Source: JALYUA01 sp038239305 (lineage in GTDB: Bacteria > Acidobacteriota > Thermoanaerobaculia > UBA5066 > Gp7-AA6). Taken from it: a DNA stretch of 64,000 nt. Of the stretch, positions 41,621 to 49,755 are shown piece by piece. A program made the position numbers and the translations under genes. A model generated the notes under the pieces. It searched no databases. It was not told where the DNA came from and saw nothing but the letters and a program-made list of their open reading frames with translations. Where the stretch lies: the NCBI GenBank assembly GCA_038239305.1, contig JBBSEW010000007.1:41524-105523 (forward strand). The letters run 5' to 3'. The stretch's first letter is position 1. Each line of letters begins with the position of its first letter.

Positions 41621-43147
41621 TCAGGAATTGTCGCGCTTGCCGCCCCGGCGACCGCCCGCTGCTACCTCGGCGGCGTCCAGGTGAAGCCAGAGCTCCGCCG
41701 TGGAGCGCAGAAGCCGGAACCGCGTGCGTGTCCACCAGCGGACTTCCGGACCTCCGTGAATTTCGTCGACCAGGGATTGCAGGGCGTGATCGACCTGGGG
41801 CGCGCGAGCGAGAGTGGCGCGCGAGCTCTTGACGAGCTCCCCGGCCGGCGGCCCGCTCTCCTCGCTGCGAAGGGCCTCCGACTCCATTTCCGCCTTGATG
41901 CGGAGAGCGGCGGCGCGGAGAATCGTACGGTCCTGCGCCGACGCCGGCGCTCCCTGCGTCACTGCGCGGCGGGACGCGCCGAGCTCCCAGGCCTCGAGCT
42001 TCAGGTGCTCGAGCCCGGCGATGTTGGTCCGCAGAGGGCCGACTCCGTCGTCATAGAGCTCGACTGCCGCCAGGATCCGGTCCAGGCAGGGCCGCCAGAA
42101 GTTTTCGTCGGACCCCTCCGGCTCGACCTCTTCGACGAGCTCGAGAGCCTCGTCGATGTCTTCTGCGGCGAGCCCCGAGATGTCAAACTTCGTGAGGACG
42201 TCCCCGATCGCGAGCTTGAGCTCGACGACATGCGAGGCGCGCAGGTTGCGGTCCATGGTCTGGCGGTCGAACCGAATGCGCGAGTCGCGGAAGCGTCGGA
42301 ATTCCTCGGGGGGAGCTCCCTCTCCGCCGCCGCGGGTCAGTTCGCGCTCCAGGTCCGTGATCCTTCCGGTCGCCTCGTCGAGTCGGCGCTCCTCTCTCTC
42401 GTAGAGGCGGTGGAACACGGATCGGGACGTCAGGTTGCACCAGGCCACGGCCGTCAGGATCTCGGGATTCGAGAGGCCGCTGGCGACGCGCCGCTTCATT
42501 GTGCGGACGTTTTCGAGGAGGCGCTGATTCAGCAGCTCTTCGAATTCGTGAGCGCTCGAGACGTCGGTCGCGAGCTCGTCGAATGCCCGCACGATCGCAG
42601 GCGTCATGGCGCTGTCCATGCGCGGCCAGACCGAGGCGGACGTGAGGTTCTCGAAGAACTTCCGGATCTGGGCGCGCGGTTTGCTGGCGGACGCGCCCGG
42701 GTCCGCCTGGCCGGTCGCGGCGACGGTCGCCAGGAAGTCCACCTTGTCGATCACGTCTTCGTCGACGTCGGGCTGGGAAAAGTAGAACCGCAGAAGGTAA
42801 AAGGCAATCTTCTCGTCCTGCGGACGGACCTTCTCGAAAAAGCGGCGGACGAATGAAGGCGAGACTTTCCGATCCACGTCGCGAAGCTGGCGCGCGACGC
42901 TGTCGAGCCGGAGGTTCAGCTCCCGCAGCAGCGGGTCCACGTTCTCGGGAGAGCCGGTGTTGATTTTCGCCGCGATCGCCTTGACCTCATCGTAGAGTCC
43001 CGTGAAGTCGAGGGAGTAGCCGGGATCCGCCGAGAAGAACGTCTTGTAGACGCCGCGGACGAACTGGTGGAACGTCCAAAGCGCCTTGAACCGCTCTGTC
43101 AGGCGGATGTAGTCTTCGTGAAGAAGCTGTATTTTCTCGACGGACAT
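41621..43147 (-). CDS. Uncharacterised 508-aa mostly helical protein
   Basis: Starts MSVEKIQLLHEDYIRLTERFKALWTFHQF at ATG 43147. Predicted almost entirely helical and charged, with no signal peptide or membrane helix. Notable segments are SFVRRFFEKVRPQDEKIAFYLLRFYFSQP, a coiled-coil-like stretch LYEREERRLDEATGRITDLEREL (about 270-295), and DELATDVSSAHEFEELL. The basic C-terminus ends RRGGKRDNS. I recognise no domain or catalytic motif. Its 5' end faces hpt across a 75-bp divergent spacer, with TAGAAT (43172-43167) as a possible -10. It is likely a lineage-specific cytoplasmic protein. Confidence 0.8.
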   Translation of the reverse strand: MSVEKIQLLHEDYIRLTERFKALWTFHQFVRGVYKTFFSADPGYSLDFTGLYDEVKAIAAKINTGSPENVDPLLRELNLRLDSVARQLRDVDRKVSPSFVRRFFEKVRPQDEKIAFYLLRFYFSQPDVDEDVIDKVDFLATVAATGQADPGASASKPRAQIRKFFENLTSASVWPRMDSAMTPAIVRAFDELATDVSSAHEFEELLNQRLLENVRTMKRRVASGLSNPEILTAVAWCNLTSRSVFHRLYEREERRLDEATGRITDLERELTRGGGEGAPPEEFRRFRDSRIRFDRQTMDRNLRASHVVELKLAIGDVLTKFDISGLAAEDIDEALELVEEVEPEGSDENFWRPCLDRILAAVELYDDGVGPLRTNIAGLEHLKLEAWELGASRRAVTQGAPASAQDRTILRAAALRIKAEMESEALRSEESGPPAGELVKSSRATLARAPQVDHALQSLVDEIHGGPEVRWWTRTRFRLLRSTAELWLHLDAAEVAAGGRRGGKRDNS

Positions 43148-43165
43148 CTTCGTGAGGGCTCTCCC

Positions 43166-43171
43166 TATTCT
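43166..43171 (+). promoter_or_regulatory. TATTCT -10-like element of the hpt leader; TAGAAT overlaps on the other strand
   Basis: TATTCT lies 13 nt before ATG 43185 of the leader ORF. Read on the minus strand, 43172-43167 is TAGAAT for the divergent unknown gene. No -35 match is seen for either. Confidence 0.3.
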
Positions 43172-43184
43172 AGTCCCGATCGAC

Positions 43185-43226
43185 ATGCACGCGGTGCATC
43201 CCGCGCCCCGTCGGGGGTACCCCTGA
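43185..43226 (+). CDS. Possible 13-codon leader peptide upstream of hpt
   Basis: ATG 43185 reads MHAVHPAPRRGYP and stops at TGA 43224-43226. The final CTGA contains the CTG at which the hpt frame could begin. The first 15 bases, ATGCACGCGGTGCAT, are a perfect 6-bp inverted repeat around GCG (43185-43199), which may be an operator or hairpin. The reading is short and could be chance; I report it because hpt itself lacks a standard start. Confidence 0.3.
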   Translation: MHAVHPAPRRGYP

Positions 43227-43831
43227 GGCTCGGTCGCACGCTCATCGACACGGCCACCCTGGATCGGGGCGTGGCCCGCCTGGCCGCGGAGATCGAGAGG
43301 GATCAGGCAGGCCGGCCGGCCCTCCTGGTGGGCATCCTGAAGGGCTCCATTTTCTTTCTCTGCGACCTCGCCAAGAAGCTCGAAACGACCCCCGTCTCGC
43401 TCGATTTCCTCCAGGTTTCCTCGTACGGCACGGGCACGAAGTCTTCGGGCAACGTCCGCCTGCAGCGGGACCTGACGACGGACGTGGCCGGTCGGGACGT
43501 GATCATCGTGGAGGACATCGTCGACACGGGCCGCACTCTGCAGAAGATTGTGGAGCTTCTGGCCACCCGGCATCCCCGGTCGGTCAAGATCTGCTCCCTC
43601 CTGAAGAAGAAGATCCCCGGCAACGACGGAGTCCCGGTCGACTACCTCGGCTTCACGATCGAGGACAATTTCGTCGTCGGGTACGGTCTCGACTACGGCG
43701 AGCTCTACCGAAACCTGCCCTTCATCGGCATTCTCGAGCCGGACGGCGACACACCCGCTCCGCCCCGGGACCTCGACGGATCGACCTCCGCGGACCCGAA
43801 GGTTCCGCATTCCAGGAAAGGACTCTCATGA
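43223..43831 (+). CDS. hpt: Hypoxanthine phosphoribosyltransferase, probable CTG start
   Basis: About 202 aa. It aligns with bacterial HPRTs from TLIDTATLDRGVARLAAEI onward: LVGILKGSIFFLCDL, DFLQVSSYGTGTKSSG, the PRPP loop VIIVEDIVDTGRTL, and FVVGYGLDYGELYRNLPFIGIL. It converts hypoxanthine/guanine plus PRPP to IMP/GMP. The family's first strand begins at TLID, and no ATG, GTG or TTG lies in frame between the divergent gene and that strand. CTG 43223, inside CTGA of a 13-codon leader ORF, fits. GTG 43271 is an alternative that loses 16 residues. The stop overlaps ridA (ATGA). Confidence 0.93.
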   Translation: MRLGRTLIDTATLDRGVARLAAEIERDQAGRPALLVGILKGSIFFLCDLAKKLETTPVSLDFLQVSSYGTGTKSSGNVRLQRDLTTDVAGRDVIIVEDIVDTGRTLQKIVELLATRHPRSVKICSLLKKKIPGNDGVPVDYLGFTIEDNFVVGYGLDYGELYRNLPFIGILEPDGDTPAPPRDLDGSTSADPKVPHSRKGLS

Positions 43832-44214
43832 AATTCATCGCGACGGACGCCGCTCCCAAGGCCATCGGGCCGTACTCCCAGGCCGTCGTCGACGGCGATC
43901 TCCTCTTCGCCTCCGGCCAGATCCCGCTCGACCCGGAGTCGGGCGAGCTCCTGTCTGGATCGATCGAGACCGCGGCGGAGCGGATCTTCGACAACCTCGC
44001 CGCGGTCCTGCGAGAGGCCGGCCTGACGTTCGGGCACGTCGTCAAGACCACCGTCTACCTCACACGGACGGAAGACTTCCCCGCCATGAACGCGGTCTAT
44101 GCGAAGCGCTTCGGCGACCACCGTCCAGCTCGATCAACCGTAACGGTCGCGGGACTTCCGAAGGGCGCGCCGCTCGAGATCGACCTGATCGCCCGGATCG
44201 GCCCCAGCCGCTGA
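43828..44214 (+). CDS. ridA: RidA family imine/enamine deaminase
   Basis: 128 aa with GPYSQAVVDGDLLFASGQIPLDPESGEL and the C-terminal ARSTVTVAGLPKGAPLEIDLIA, in which the Arg is the conserved catalytic residue. RidA hydrolyses reactive 2-aminoacrylate-type enamines produced by PLP enzymes. ATG overlaps the hpt stop (ATGA). Confidence 0.95.
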   Translation: MKFIATDAAPKAIGPYSQAVVDGDLLFASGQIPLDPESGELLSGSIETAAERIFDNLAAVLREAGLTFGHVVKTTVYLTRTEDFPAMNAVYAKRFGDHRPARSTVTVAGLPKGAPLEIDLIARIGPSR

Positions 44215-44301
44215 GAACGCCAGCCGCGGAGAAACACCCGCTGTCGGGGACCAGACTGAGGAACGGCTGAACAGGAATCCGCGAAGACGCGGACACGGGC
44301 T

Positions 44302-44766
44302 TTACGGGCGATACGCCAGAGCGACACCCGCCGCGACTGCGCCGAACAGGAAGATCCGCGTCGACCGGCGATGCAGGGCGTCGAACTTCCGGCGCCACGG
44401 GTCGTCCGATCCAGCCGCGTCGAAAGATCCGACCTTCATGCGGAAATAGTTCAGCCGCGGGCGGAGCACCATGGCGAGATAGACGTTCGTCGCCACGGCC
44501 AGAAAGACTGCGATTCCGGACAGGATGGCCGGTCCGGCGAGCGATCCGGATCGCTCCAGCTCGGCGAACACACCGATCACCAGAACGAGGGAGAGCAGCT
44601 GCTTCACCGCCTCGAACCTCCGCAGGATCTCTCCGAAGACCGCTCCGGCCTGGTCGCGCGACGACACGGTCGAGAACACGACGGGCGCCGCCATGGCCAC
44701 GAGCACGCTTCCGCCGACCCAGATGGCGAGGGAGAAGAGCATGATTTCGGATACGAAGACGGCCAT
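44302..44766 (-). CDS. DUF4149-type four-helix membrane protein
   Basis: 154 aa with four hydrophobic helices: LFSLAIWVGGSVLVAMAAPVVFS, LLSLVLVIGVFAEL, PAILSGIAVFLAVATNVYLAMVL and RIFLFGAVAAGVALAY. The loop PRLNYFRMKVGSFDA with DALHRRSTR before the last helix fits the DUF4149/TMEM205-like family. Inner membrane; no biochemical role known to me. Convergent with ridA and divergent from the 134-aa gene. Confidence 0.75.
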   Translation of the reverse strand: MAVFVSEIMLFSLAIWVGGSVLVAMAAPVVFSTVSSRDQAGAVFGEILRRFEAVKQLLSLVLVIGVFAELERSGSLAGPAILSGIAVFLAVATNVYLAMVLRPRLNYFRMKVGSFDAAGSDDPWRRKFDALHRRSTRIFLFGAVAAGVALAYRP

Positions 44767-44812
44767 CCCGCTAACGTATCAGGGGGCGGCGTTAGAACTA
44801 AGATCTCTTCTC

Positions 44813-45217
44813 ATGGATGCGGACCTCGCAACGGCGCTCGACGACCTGATTCTCGGTCGCGGCGTCGCGCGTGGGAGGCACTCCGTCCTCCACCAGGGCC
44901 GGCTCGTCCGCTCCGAGTTCGAAGAGCGTCTCTCCGCCAACGGGTTCCTGCCCATGACGGTGCGCCAGGCAGAGATTGAAGCCGGGGAGAAGATCCCCGC
45001 GTTCCACCTCCACGACGAGCTCGCAGACTTCGGCTGGATCCGCTGGGAGATCTTCACACCTCGAAGCCGCCGCAAGCTCTTCGCCTCGGAATACCGGCGG
45101 CCCGACAACGACGAGTGGGCGGTTCAGATCAACCTCGCGTCGCCGGAGACGGTCTGGGCGAATCCGCGGCTCCCGCAGAAACACGACGTTGACACGGTCG
45201 TCGCGGTTCATCCGTGA
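44813..45217 (+). CDS. Uncharacterised 134-aa protein coupled to an MBL hydrolase
   Basis: Starts MDADLATALDDLILGRGVARGRHSVLHQG at ATG 44813. TAAGAT lies 8 nt upstream and there is no clear ribosome-binding site. Two halves: a helical N-terminus with PMTVRQAEIEAGEKIPAFHL, and a strand-rich C-terminus (RSRRKLFASEYRRPDNDEWAVQINLASPETVW). No signal peptide. The stop overlaps the MBL gene start (GTGA), so the two are translationally coupled. No family recognised. Confidence 0.7.
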   Translation: MDADLATALDDLILGRGVARGRHSVLHQGRLVRSEFEERLSANGFLPMTVRQAEIEAGEKIPAFHLHDELADFGWIRWEIFTPRSRRKLFASEYRRPDNDEWAVQINLASPETVWANPRLPQKHDVDTVVAVHP

Positions 45218-45849
45218 GCGGGATCCTGCGCACGACGATCCCGGTAGGTCCGCTGCAGTGCAACTGCACGATCCTCGTGGACGAGGAGACGCGGGATGCC
45301 GTCCTCATCGATCCCGGCGATGAGGCTCCCCGCATCCTCGCGGCGATCGAGAAGGCGAAGGCACGCCCGGTGGCGCTCCTCCACACGCACGGTCACTTCG
45401 ACCACATCGGCGCCTCGTCCGCCGTCGCGGCCCGCACCGGCGCCGCGATCCGGATTCATTCTGCGGATCGCTTCCTCTGGGATGCCCTTGCGTCGCAGGC
45501 CGCACTGTTCGGCCTGGAAGCTCAGGAGCCGGCCACTCCCGACGGCGGATTCGAGAACGGCGAGACGATCACATTCGGAAAATCGTCCCTCCACGTGATC
45601 CACACGCCGGGTCACACCCCCGGCTCGACCTGTTTTCTCCTCGACTCCGGAAATCCTGTCCTCTACGCCGGAGACACGCTTTTCCGCCGCTCCATCGGCC
45701 GCACCGACCTCTGGGGCGGAGACAGCGACCTGATCCTGAAGTCGATCCGCGAGCGCCTCTTCTCCCTTCCGGAAGATACCCCCGTCGTCTGCGGCCACGG
45801 CCCCGGAACGACGATCGCCGAAGAGAAGCGCGAAAACCCCTTTCTCTAA
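45214..45849 (+). CDS. MBL-fold metallo-hydrolase (glyoxalase II-like)
   Basis: 211 aa. The metal-binding motif HTHGHFDH (57-64) binds two zinc ions, with further ligands in HTPGHTPGSTCFLLD, YAGDTLFRRSIGRTDL and the final CGHGPGTTI. Very close to the YcbL/glyoxalase II-like group of short hydroxyacylglutathione hydrolase homologues. GTG start overlaps the preceding stop (GTGA). Substrate probably a thioester; not certain. Confidence 0.9.
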   Translation: MSGILRTTIPVGPLQCNCTILVDEETRDAVLIDPGDEAPRILAAIEKAKARPVALLHTHGHFDHIGASSAVAARTGAAIRIHSADRFLWDALASQAALFGLEAQEPATPDGGFENGETITFGKSSLHVIHTPGHTPGSTCFLLDSGNPVLYAGDTLFRRSIGRTDLWGGDSDLILKSIRERLFSLPEDTPVVCGHGPGTTIAEEKRENPFL

Positions 45850-45951
45850 CTACCTGGCATGCCCACGAGCTGGCGAAGCGCATGCACACGAGAGAGAACA
45901 CACGTCCCCGCGGCCGCGGAAGAGCGAGACTCGGTCCTCGATTTACCTATT

Positions 45952-46050
45952 CCCCGATCACCCGATTTCTCCCTGATTGATCACCCGATCACCCGATTCT
46001 TCCTCACGCCCGATCTCCCTTGATTCGATCGTTCGATTGATCATGAGATC
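45952..46050. repeat. CGATCACC-type 8-nt repeats (inverted GATCGGGT family)
   Basis: Copies of CCGATCAC and GATTGATC in the 277-bp spacer between the MBL and Fe-S genes; complement of the GATCGGGT repeats elsewhere. No gene or terminator is evident in the spacer. Confidence 0.8.
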
Positions 46051-46114
46051 GCAAAATTCGTTCTCAAGCCTGCCCGCCTGAACCGATCCGCCTTCCCAAA
46101 TTCGCCGTCGTCGC

Positions 46115-46120
46115 TATAAT
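46115..46120 (+). promoter_or_regulatory. Consensus TATAAT 6 nt before an ATG (leaderless promoter)
   Basis: TATAAT-CCCCCC-ATG: transcription would start at or within a base of the ATG. No Shine-Dalgarno is possible. Confidence 0.6.
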
Positions 46121-46126
46121 CCCCCC

Positions 46127-46804
46127 ATGGCGATTTCCCTCGTCGAGAAGTCGAAGCTCGTGTCCTCCTTCTGGAAGGACGCGCCCTCGCCCTGCCCGAA
46201 GCACGAGGTCCCGATGCGGACCTTTTTCGTCGACCGCGTCTACAAGCCGCAGGTCGTCATGGTGTGCCCCCGGGGGGAGATGTTCCGGTTCGACCAGAAG
46301 CCGCGCCAGATCGAGTTCTCCCGTCCCCACCTGAAGACGATGGCGCTCGACGCCCAGGAGCGCGAGACGCCCTCGTGCCCGCAGGACTTCACGCCGCTCG
46401 TCGTGTTCCGGACCCCGGCGAAATTTCTTCCGGTCGGGTGGGACTACACGTTCGTCTGCCCCTCCTGCCTCTCGTTCGGGCAATGGGTGGACACCGGCCG
46501 CCCGGACGAGGACGTCGTCGCCGCGGCCAAGCCGAAAAAGGAGGCGCCCGCGTTCCACGACGAAACCATCCCCCTCCCCGAGCGGATGGAGATGGCGAAG
46601 GAAGGTGACCTCAAGACCAAGCTCTATGCCGCCATGGCGCAGACGGACTGCACGGCGTGCGGCTACGACTGCGAAGGTTACGCCGCAGCGATCGCGGCGG
46701 GATCCGAGAAGGATCCCAACCTCTGCGTGCCCGGCAAGGAAGAAACGGCGGTCGTCATCAAGAACCTCCTGAAGGGGACCGGCCTGCCGGCCGCGGCGAA
46801 CTGA
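46127..46804 (+). CDS. Protein with a C-terminal four-cysteine Fe-S (PF04060-like) domain, unknown role
   Basis: 225 aa. The N-terminal half has scattered Cys (PCPKHEVPM, MVCPRGEMF, SCPQDF, FVCPSCLSFG) and reads like a zinc-ribbon-containing domain. The C-terminal half has C175-x2-C178-x3-C182-x17-C200 (TACGYDCEGYAAAIAAGSEKDPNLC), close to the [4Fe-4S] motif found in RnfB, sulfite-reductase and CO-dehydrogenase-associated subunits. No transmembrane segment. Possibly an electron-transfer or regulatory protein. Leaderless promoter directly upstream. Divergent partners absent; downstream faces the kinase gene convergently. Confidence 0.7.
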   Translation: MAISLVEKSKLVSSFWKDAPSPCPKHEVPMRTFFVDRVYKPQVVMVCPRGEMFRFDQKPRQIEFSRPHLKTMALDAQERETPSCPQDFTPLVVFRTPAKFLPVGWDYTFVCPSCLSFGQWVDTGRPDEDVVAAAKPKKEAPAFHDETIPLPERMEMAKEGDLKTKLYAAMAQTDCTACGYDCEGYAAAIAAGSEKDPNLCVPGKEETAVVIKNLLKGTGLPAAAN

Positions 46805-46811
46805 ATCCCGC

Positions 46812-46835
46812 TGGCAGCTATCAGCTGTCAGCCTT
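46812..46835. repeat. CAGCTATCAGCTGTCAG direct repeat
   Basis: Two and a half 8-nt units CAGCTATC/CAGCTGTC in the 45-bp gap between convergent genes; TCAG family. Confidence 0.6.
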
Positions 46836-46849
46836 CCGCGGCTCCCCCT

Positions 46850-49555
46850 TCAGCTCTCGGGTTCCCCTCGGCCCGGCTCCGTTTCCTCCGGCATCCCCTC
46901 GGCCTCGGAGAGTCTCGCATCCGGATCGGAGTCGAGATCAATCCTTCTCACCGGTGCCGCCGCGGTGCGCCTCTCGGTGACCGAAATCGGGAGGGAGAAC
47001 GTGAACCGGCTTCCGTGACCGACGACGCTCTCCGCCCAGATCGAGCCACCGTGGAGCTCGACCAGGGAGCGGACGAGCGCGAGCCCGATGCCCATGCCCG
47101 GATGCCGGCGCGTCGGCGATCCGTCCACCTGGCGAAATCGCTCGAAGACGTGCGGCAGGTCGCTTTCCGGGATGCCGATCCCGTCGTCGTCGACGCTGAC
47201 GAGATATCGTTCCGGTTCCCGTTCGACGCGGATGACAACGCGCCCGTGCCGGGGAGTGAACTTGATCGCGTTGGCGAGCAGGTTCCAGAGAATCTGCTGG
47301 AGTCGGAGAGCGTCAGCGCGGACGAGCGGCGCCGAATCGGGGGCCGGCGCCAGGATCAGGACCACTCCTCGCGCCTCCGCCATCAGACGCACTGTCTCGA
47401 TGGAGCGCTGGGCAACCTCGTAGAGCGATACCGGCCGAAGATCGAGCGAGAGAGTTCCGCGGTCCATTCGCGCGAGGTCGAGGAGATCGTCGATCAACGC
47501 GAGCAAAACGCGGGCGGACTGGCGGACCTGCTTGAGTCCTCGCTGCCTGGTCGCGTCGTCGACGTCCCCCTCCTCGAGCAGATCCGTCCAGCCCACAATC
47601 GACGTGAGGGGCGTCCGCAGCTCGTGATTGACGTTCTGCAGAAAGTAGTCTTTCAAGCGGCTTGCGCGGCGGAGCTCCTCTACTGTTCCCGTGAGCGTCG
47701 TATAGAGGCGGGCGTTCTTGATCAGGAGCGAGGCCGCGTCCGCAAACGACGTCAGGGCGTCGGCTTCTTCGTGACCGAATCCTCCGGGACGGTTCGTGGC
47801 GACCGCCACCCCGAACGTCTCGTCCTCTGCCTTCAGCGGACAGAAGATCGCGTTCGATGCCTGCACGAGGTCCTGGAGCTTGCGGTTGACGTAGGGATCG
47901 TGCTCGAGGTCGTTCGTGACATAGGGCTCTCCGCTCTTGAACACCATGCTCGCGAGAGTCGGCGATTCGACGGAAAACTTCATGCCCGCCATCATTTCCT
48001 GGCTGACGTTCCAGCCCGGCCACATGGCCTCGAGCCGGTTCGAATCCCGGTCGTAGAGATAGAACCAGACCCGCTCGGCGCGCGTAAAGGCGGCGATCGC
48101 CTCGCTCGCACGCGTCAGCACCTCGCCGAGGTCGGTCGCCTGGTAAGACGCCCGGAACAGGGAGTGCAGCCGGCGGAGCGTCTCGACGCGACGCTCGACG
48201 CGCCGTCCCATCCGATCAATGGCGGCGGCGAGCCGCCCGAGCTCGTCATGGCTGTTGCCTCCCTGAACTTCGACGGAACGGCCACGGCCGATCTCCTCCG
48301 CCGCGTGTACGAGCGCCAGGACCGGAGCCGACACTCGCCGCGCCACGAGCACAACGACCGCGAGGACGGCGAGCAGCAGGTAGAGGAAGACGAAAGACAC
48401 ATAGCGCCCGAGGTCGGAGTAGGACTTCGGCTGAATCTCCGTCGCGGCGTCCGCCTCGATCTTCGCCCGCGCCTCGCCCGACAGCCCCTCGACGAACGAC
48501 CACCCGGTCGTTCGCACCCGGCTCGACGCGATGCGGCAGGTCGATCCACCGAACACGTAGCTTCCGATCGAGCGTGACGACGCGAGGACGACCGCAGCGA
48601 GGCGGCGGCGCTCGGGATCGTTCGAGTCTCCGAGCGACTCCCCGGTCGTCGGTCTCCAGTGAAGCAGGTCGGCCGCCCGGCCCGTCATGTAAACCGGCTG
48701 GCCGGCCGAGTCCACGATGAACCAGACGTCCCCCTGCAGCTCCCCCGTCTCGAGCGCGTCGGTCACGTAGCGGCGGACGTCGATATCCATGGAAACAGCG
48801 GCGATCAGGTCTCCGAGATCTCCCCGGACAGGCACGAAGAGAGTCGCGCGCCGAGCGTCGGGAAGCAGCCGTATCGCGCTTCGCCCCGAGTACCAGACAG
48901 CGGTGTCACCGCCCGAGGGCCGGTACTCCGGGAACTTCGCGGTCTTGTTAAACTCGAAGGAATCGAGTGCGCCCTGGGATTGGCGCATCGCCTCGTGGAG
49001 GTCCATCCAAGGGCTCATGCGCATCACGCCGGACGACGTCCAGACGCTCACACTCTTGATGCTCGACCGGCGCTCGCGCGCGCCGCGCAGAAGCGGCGCG
49101 ATCAGGAGGCTTCGCGAGTAGTCCCGGATCGCCTGGGGATCTTTCTGGTGCGCGCGCTCGATGAAAGCGATCGTGTCTTCGGCGGGGAACGGGTTCCAGA
49201 CGTGGCCGTCCGAATCCGGCGGTGGAACCGACTCTGGCAACACGGGCGGATTGGTCAGGGCCAAGCGTACGGCGGATCCGATCGCCCAGGCCGCCTCCTC
49301 GGCCACGGCCGCCCGGCGATCCAGCCACTCTGCGCGAAACCCCGCGTCCTGGCGGACCTGGATGGAAGCCTGCGCGAGTCGGACGGCCGTCAGCTGCTGG
49401 ACGGAATTGTCTTTGAGCTCGTTCAGTCGTTTGACGAGCACGAACACAAGGAGCGATCCCGGGATAAGAAACGCGAGAAAAAATCCGAGCAGCACGCGGG
49501 CCGCGAGGCTCCTCCGGCGCTTCAGCATCCGCCCGATCCGCGCGAAAGGGTTCAT
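46850..49555 (-). CDS. Membrane sensor histidine kinase (Cache-HAMP-GAF-HisKA-HATPase), orphan
   Basis: 901 aa. TM1 about 19-42; a large periplasmic sensor of the double-Cache type (about 45-365); TM2 about 380-402 (FVFLYLLLAVLAVVVLV); HAMP; a GAF domain (about 470-625). The phospho-acceptor His644 is in NVNHELRTPLTSIVGW. The ATPase domain has NLLANAIKFTP, VDDDGIGIPESDLPHVFERF and GMGIGLALVRSLVELHGG. The tail is acidic. No response regulator is adjacent, so the target is unknown. Confidence 0.93.
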   Translation of the reverse strand: MNPFARIGRMLKRRRSLAARVLLGFFLAFLIPGSLLVFVLVKRLNELKDNSVQQLTAVRLAQASIQVRQDAGFRAEWLDRRAAVAEEAAWAIGSAVRLALTNPPVLPESVPPPDSDGHVWNPFPAEDTIAFIERAHQKDPQAIRDYSRSLLIAPLLRGARERRSSIKSVSVWTSSGVMRMSPWMDLHEAMRQSQGALDSFEFNKTAKFPEYRPSGGDTAVWYSGRSAIRLLPDARRATLFVPVRGDLGDLIAAVSMDIDVRRYVTDALETGELQGDVWFIVDSAGQPVYMTGRAADLLHWRPTTGESLGDSNDPERRRLAAVVLASSRSIGSYVFGGSTCRIASSRVRTTGWSFVEGLSGEARAKIEADAATEIQPKSYSDLGRYVSFVFLYLLLAVLAVVVLVARRVSAPVLALVHAAEEIGRGRSVEVQGGNSHDELGRLAAAIDRMGRRVERRVETLRRLHSLFRASYQATDLGEVLTRASEAIAAFTRAERVWFYLYDRDSNRLEAMWPGWNVSQEMMAGMKFSVESPTLASMVFKSGEPYVTNDLEHDPYVNRKLQDLVQASNAIFCPLKAEDETFGVAVATNRPGGFGHEEADALTSFADAASLLIKNARLYTTLTGTVEELRRASRLKDYFLQNVNHELRTPLTSIVGWTDLLEEGDVDDATRQRGLKQVRQSARVLLALIDDLLDLARMDRGTLSLDLRPVSLYEVAQRSIETVRLMAEARGVVLILAPAPDSAPLVRADALRLQQILWNLLANAIKFTPRHGRVVIRVEREPERYLVSVDDDGIGIPESDLPHVFERFRQVDGSPTRRHPGMGIGLALVRSLVELHGGSIWAESVVGHGSRFTFSLPISVTERRTAAAPVRRIDLDSDPDARLSEAEGMPEETEPGRGEPES

Positions 49556-49755
49556 CGGCCGCTGGCGGATCGCCGGTAGCGGCGCACCGCGGGACCGGAG
49601 CGGATAGGGGTCGATTTCACGCGATGAGAAAGCTCATCCACGGAACGAGAACGGCCGGATGTCGGCATTGCTGTCGGACCATTGTACGGTCACCGCTTCG
49701 GAAAGCCGAGCCCCATCGCGCGGGGGAGCCGAAGCGGGCTCGCGAGCGGACCCGC

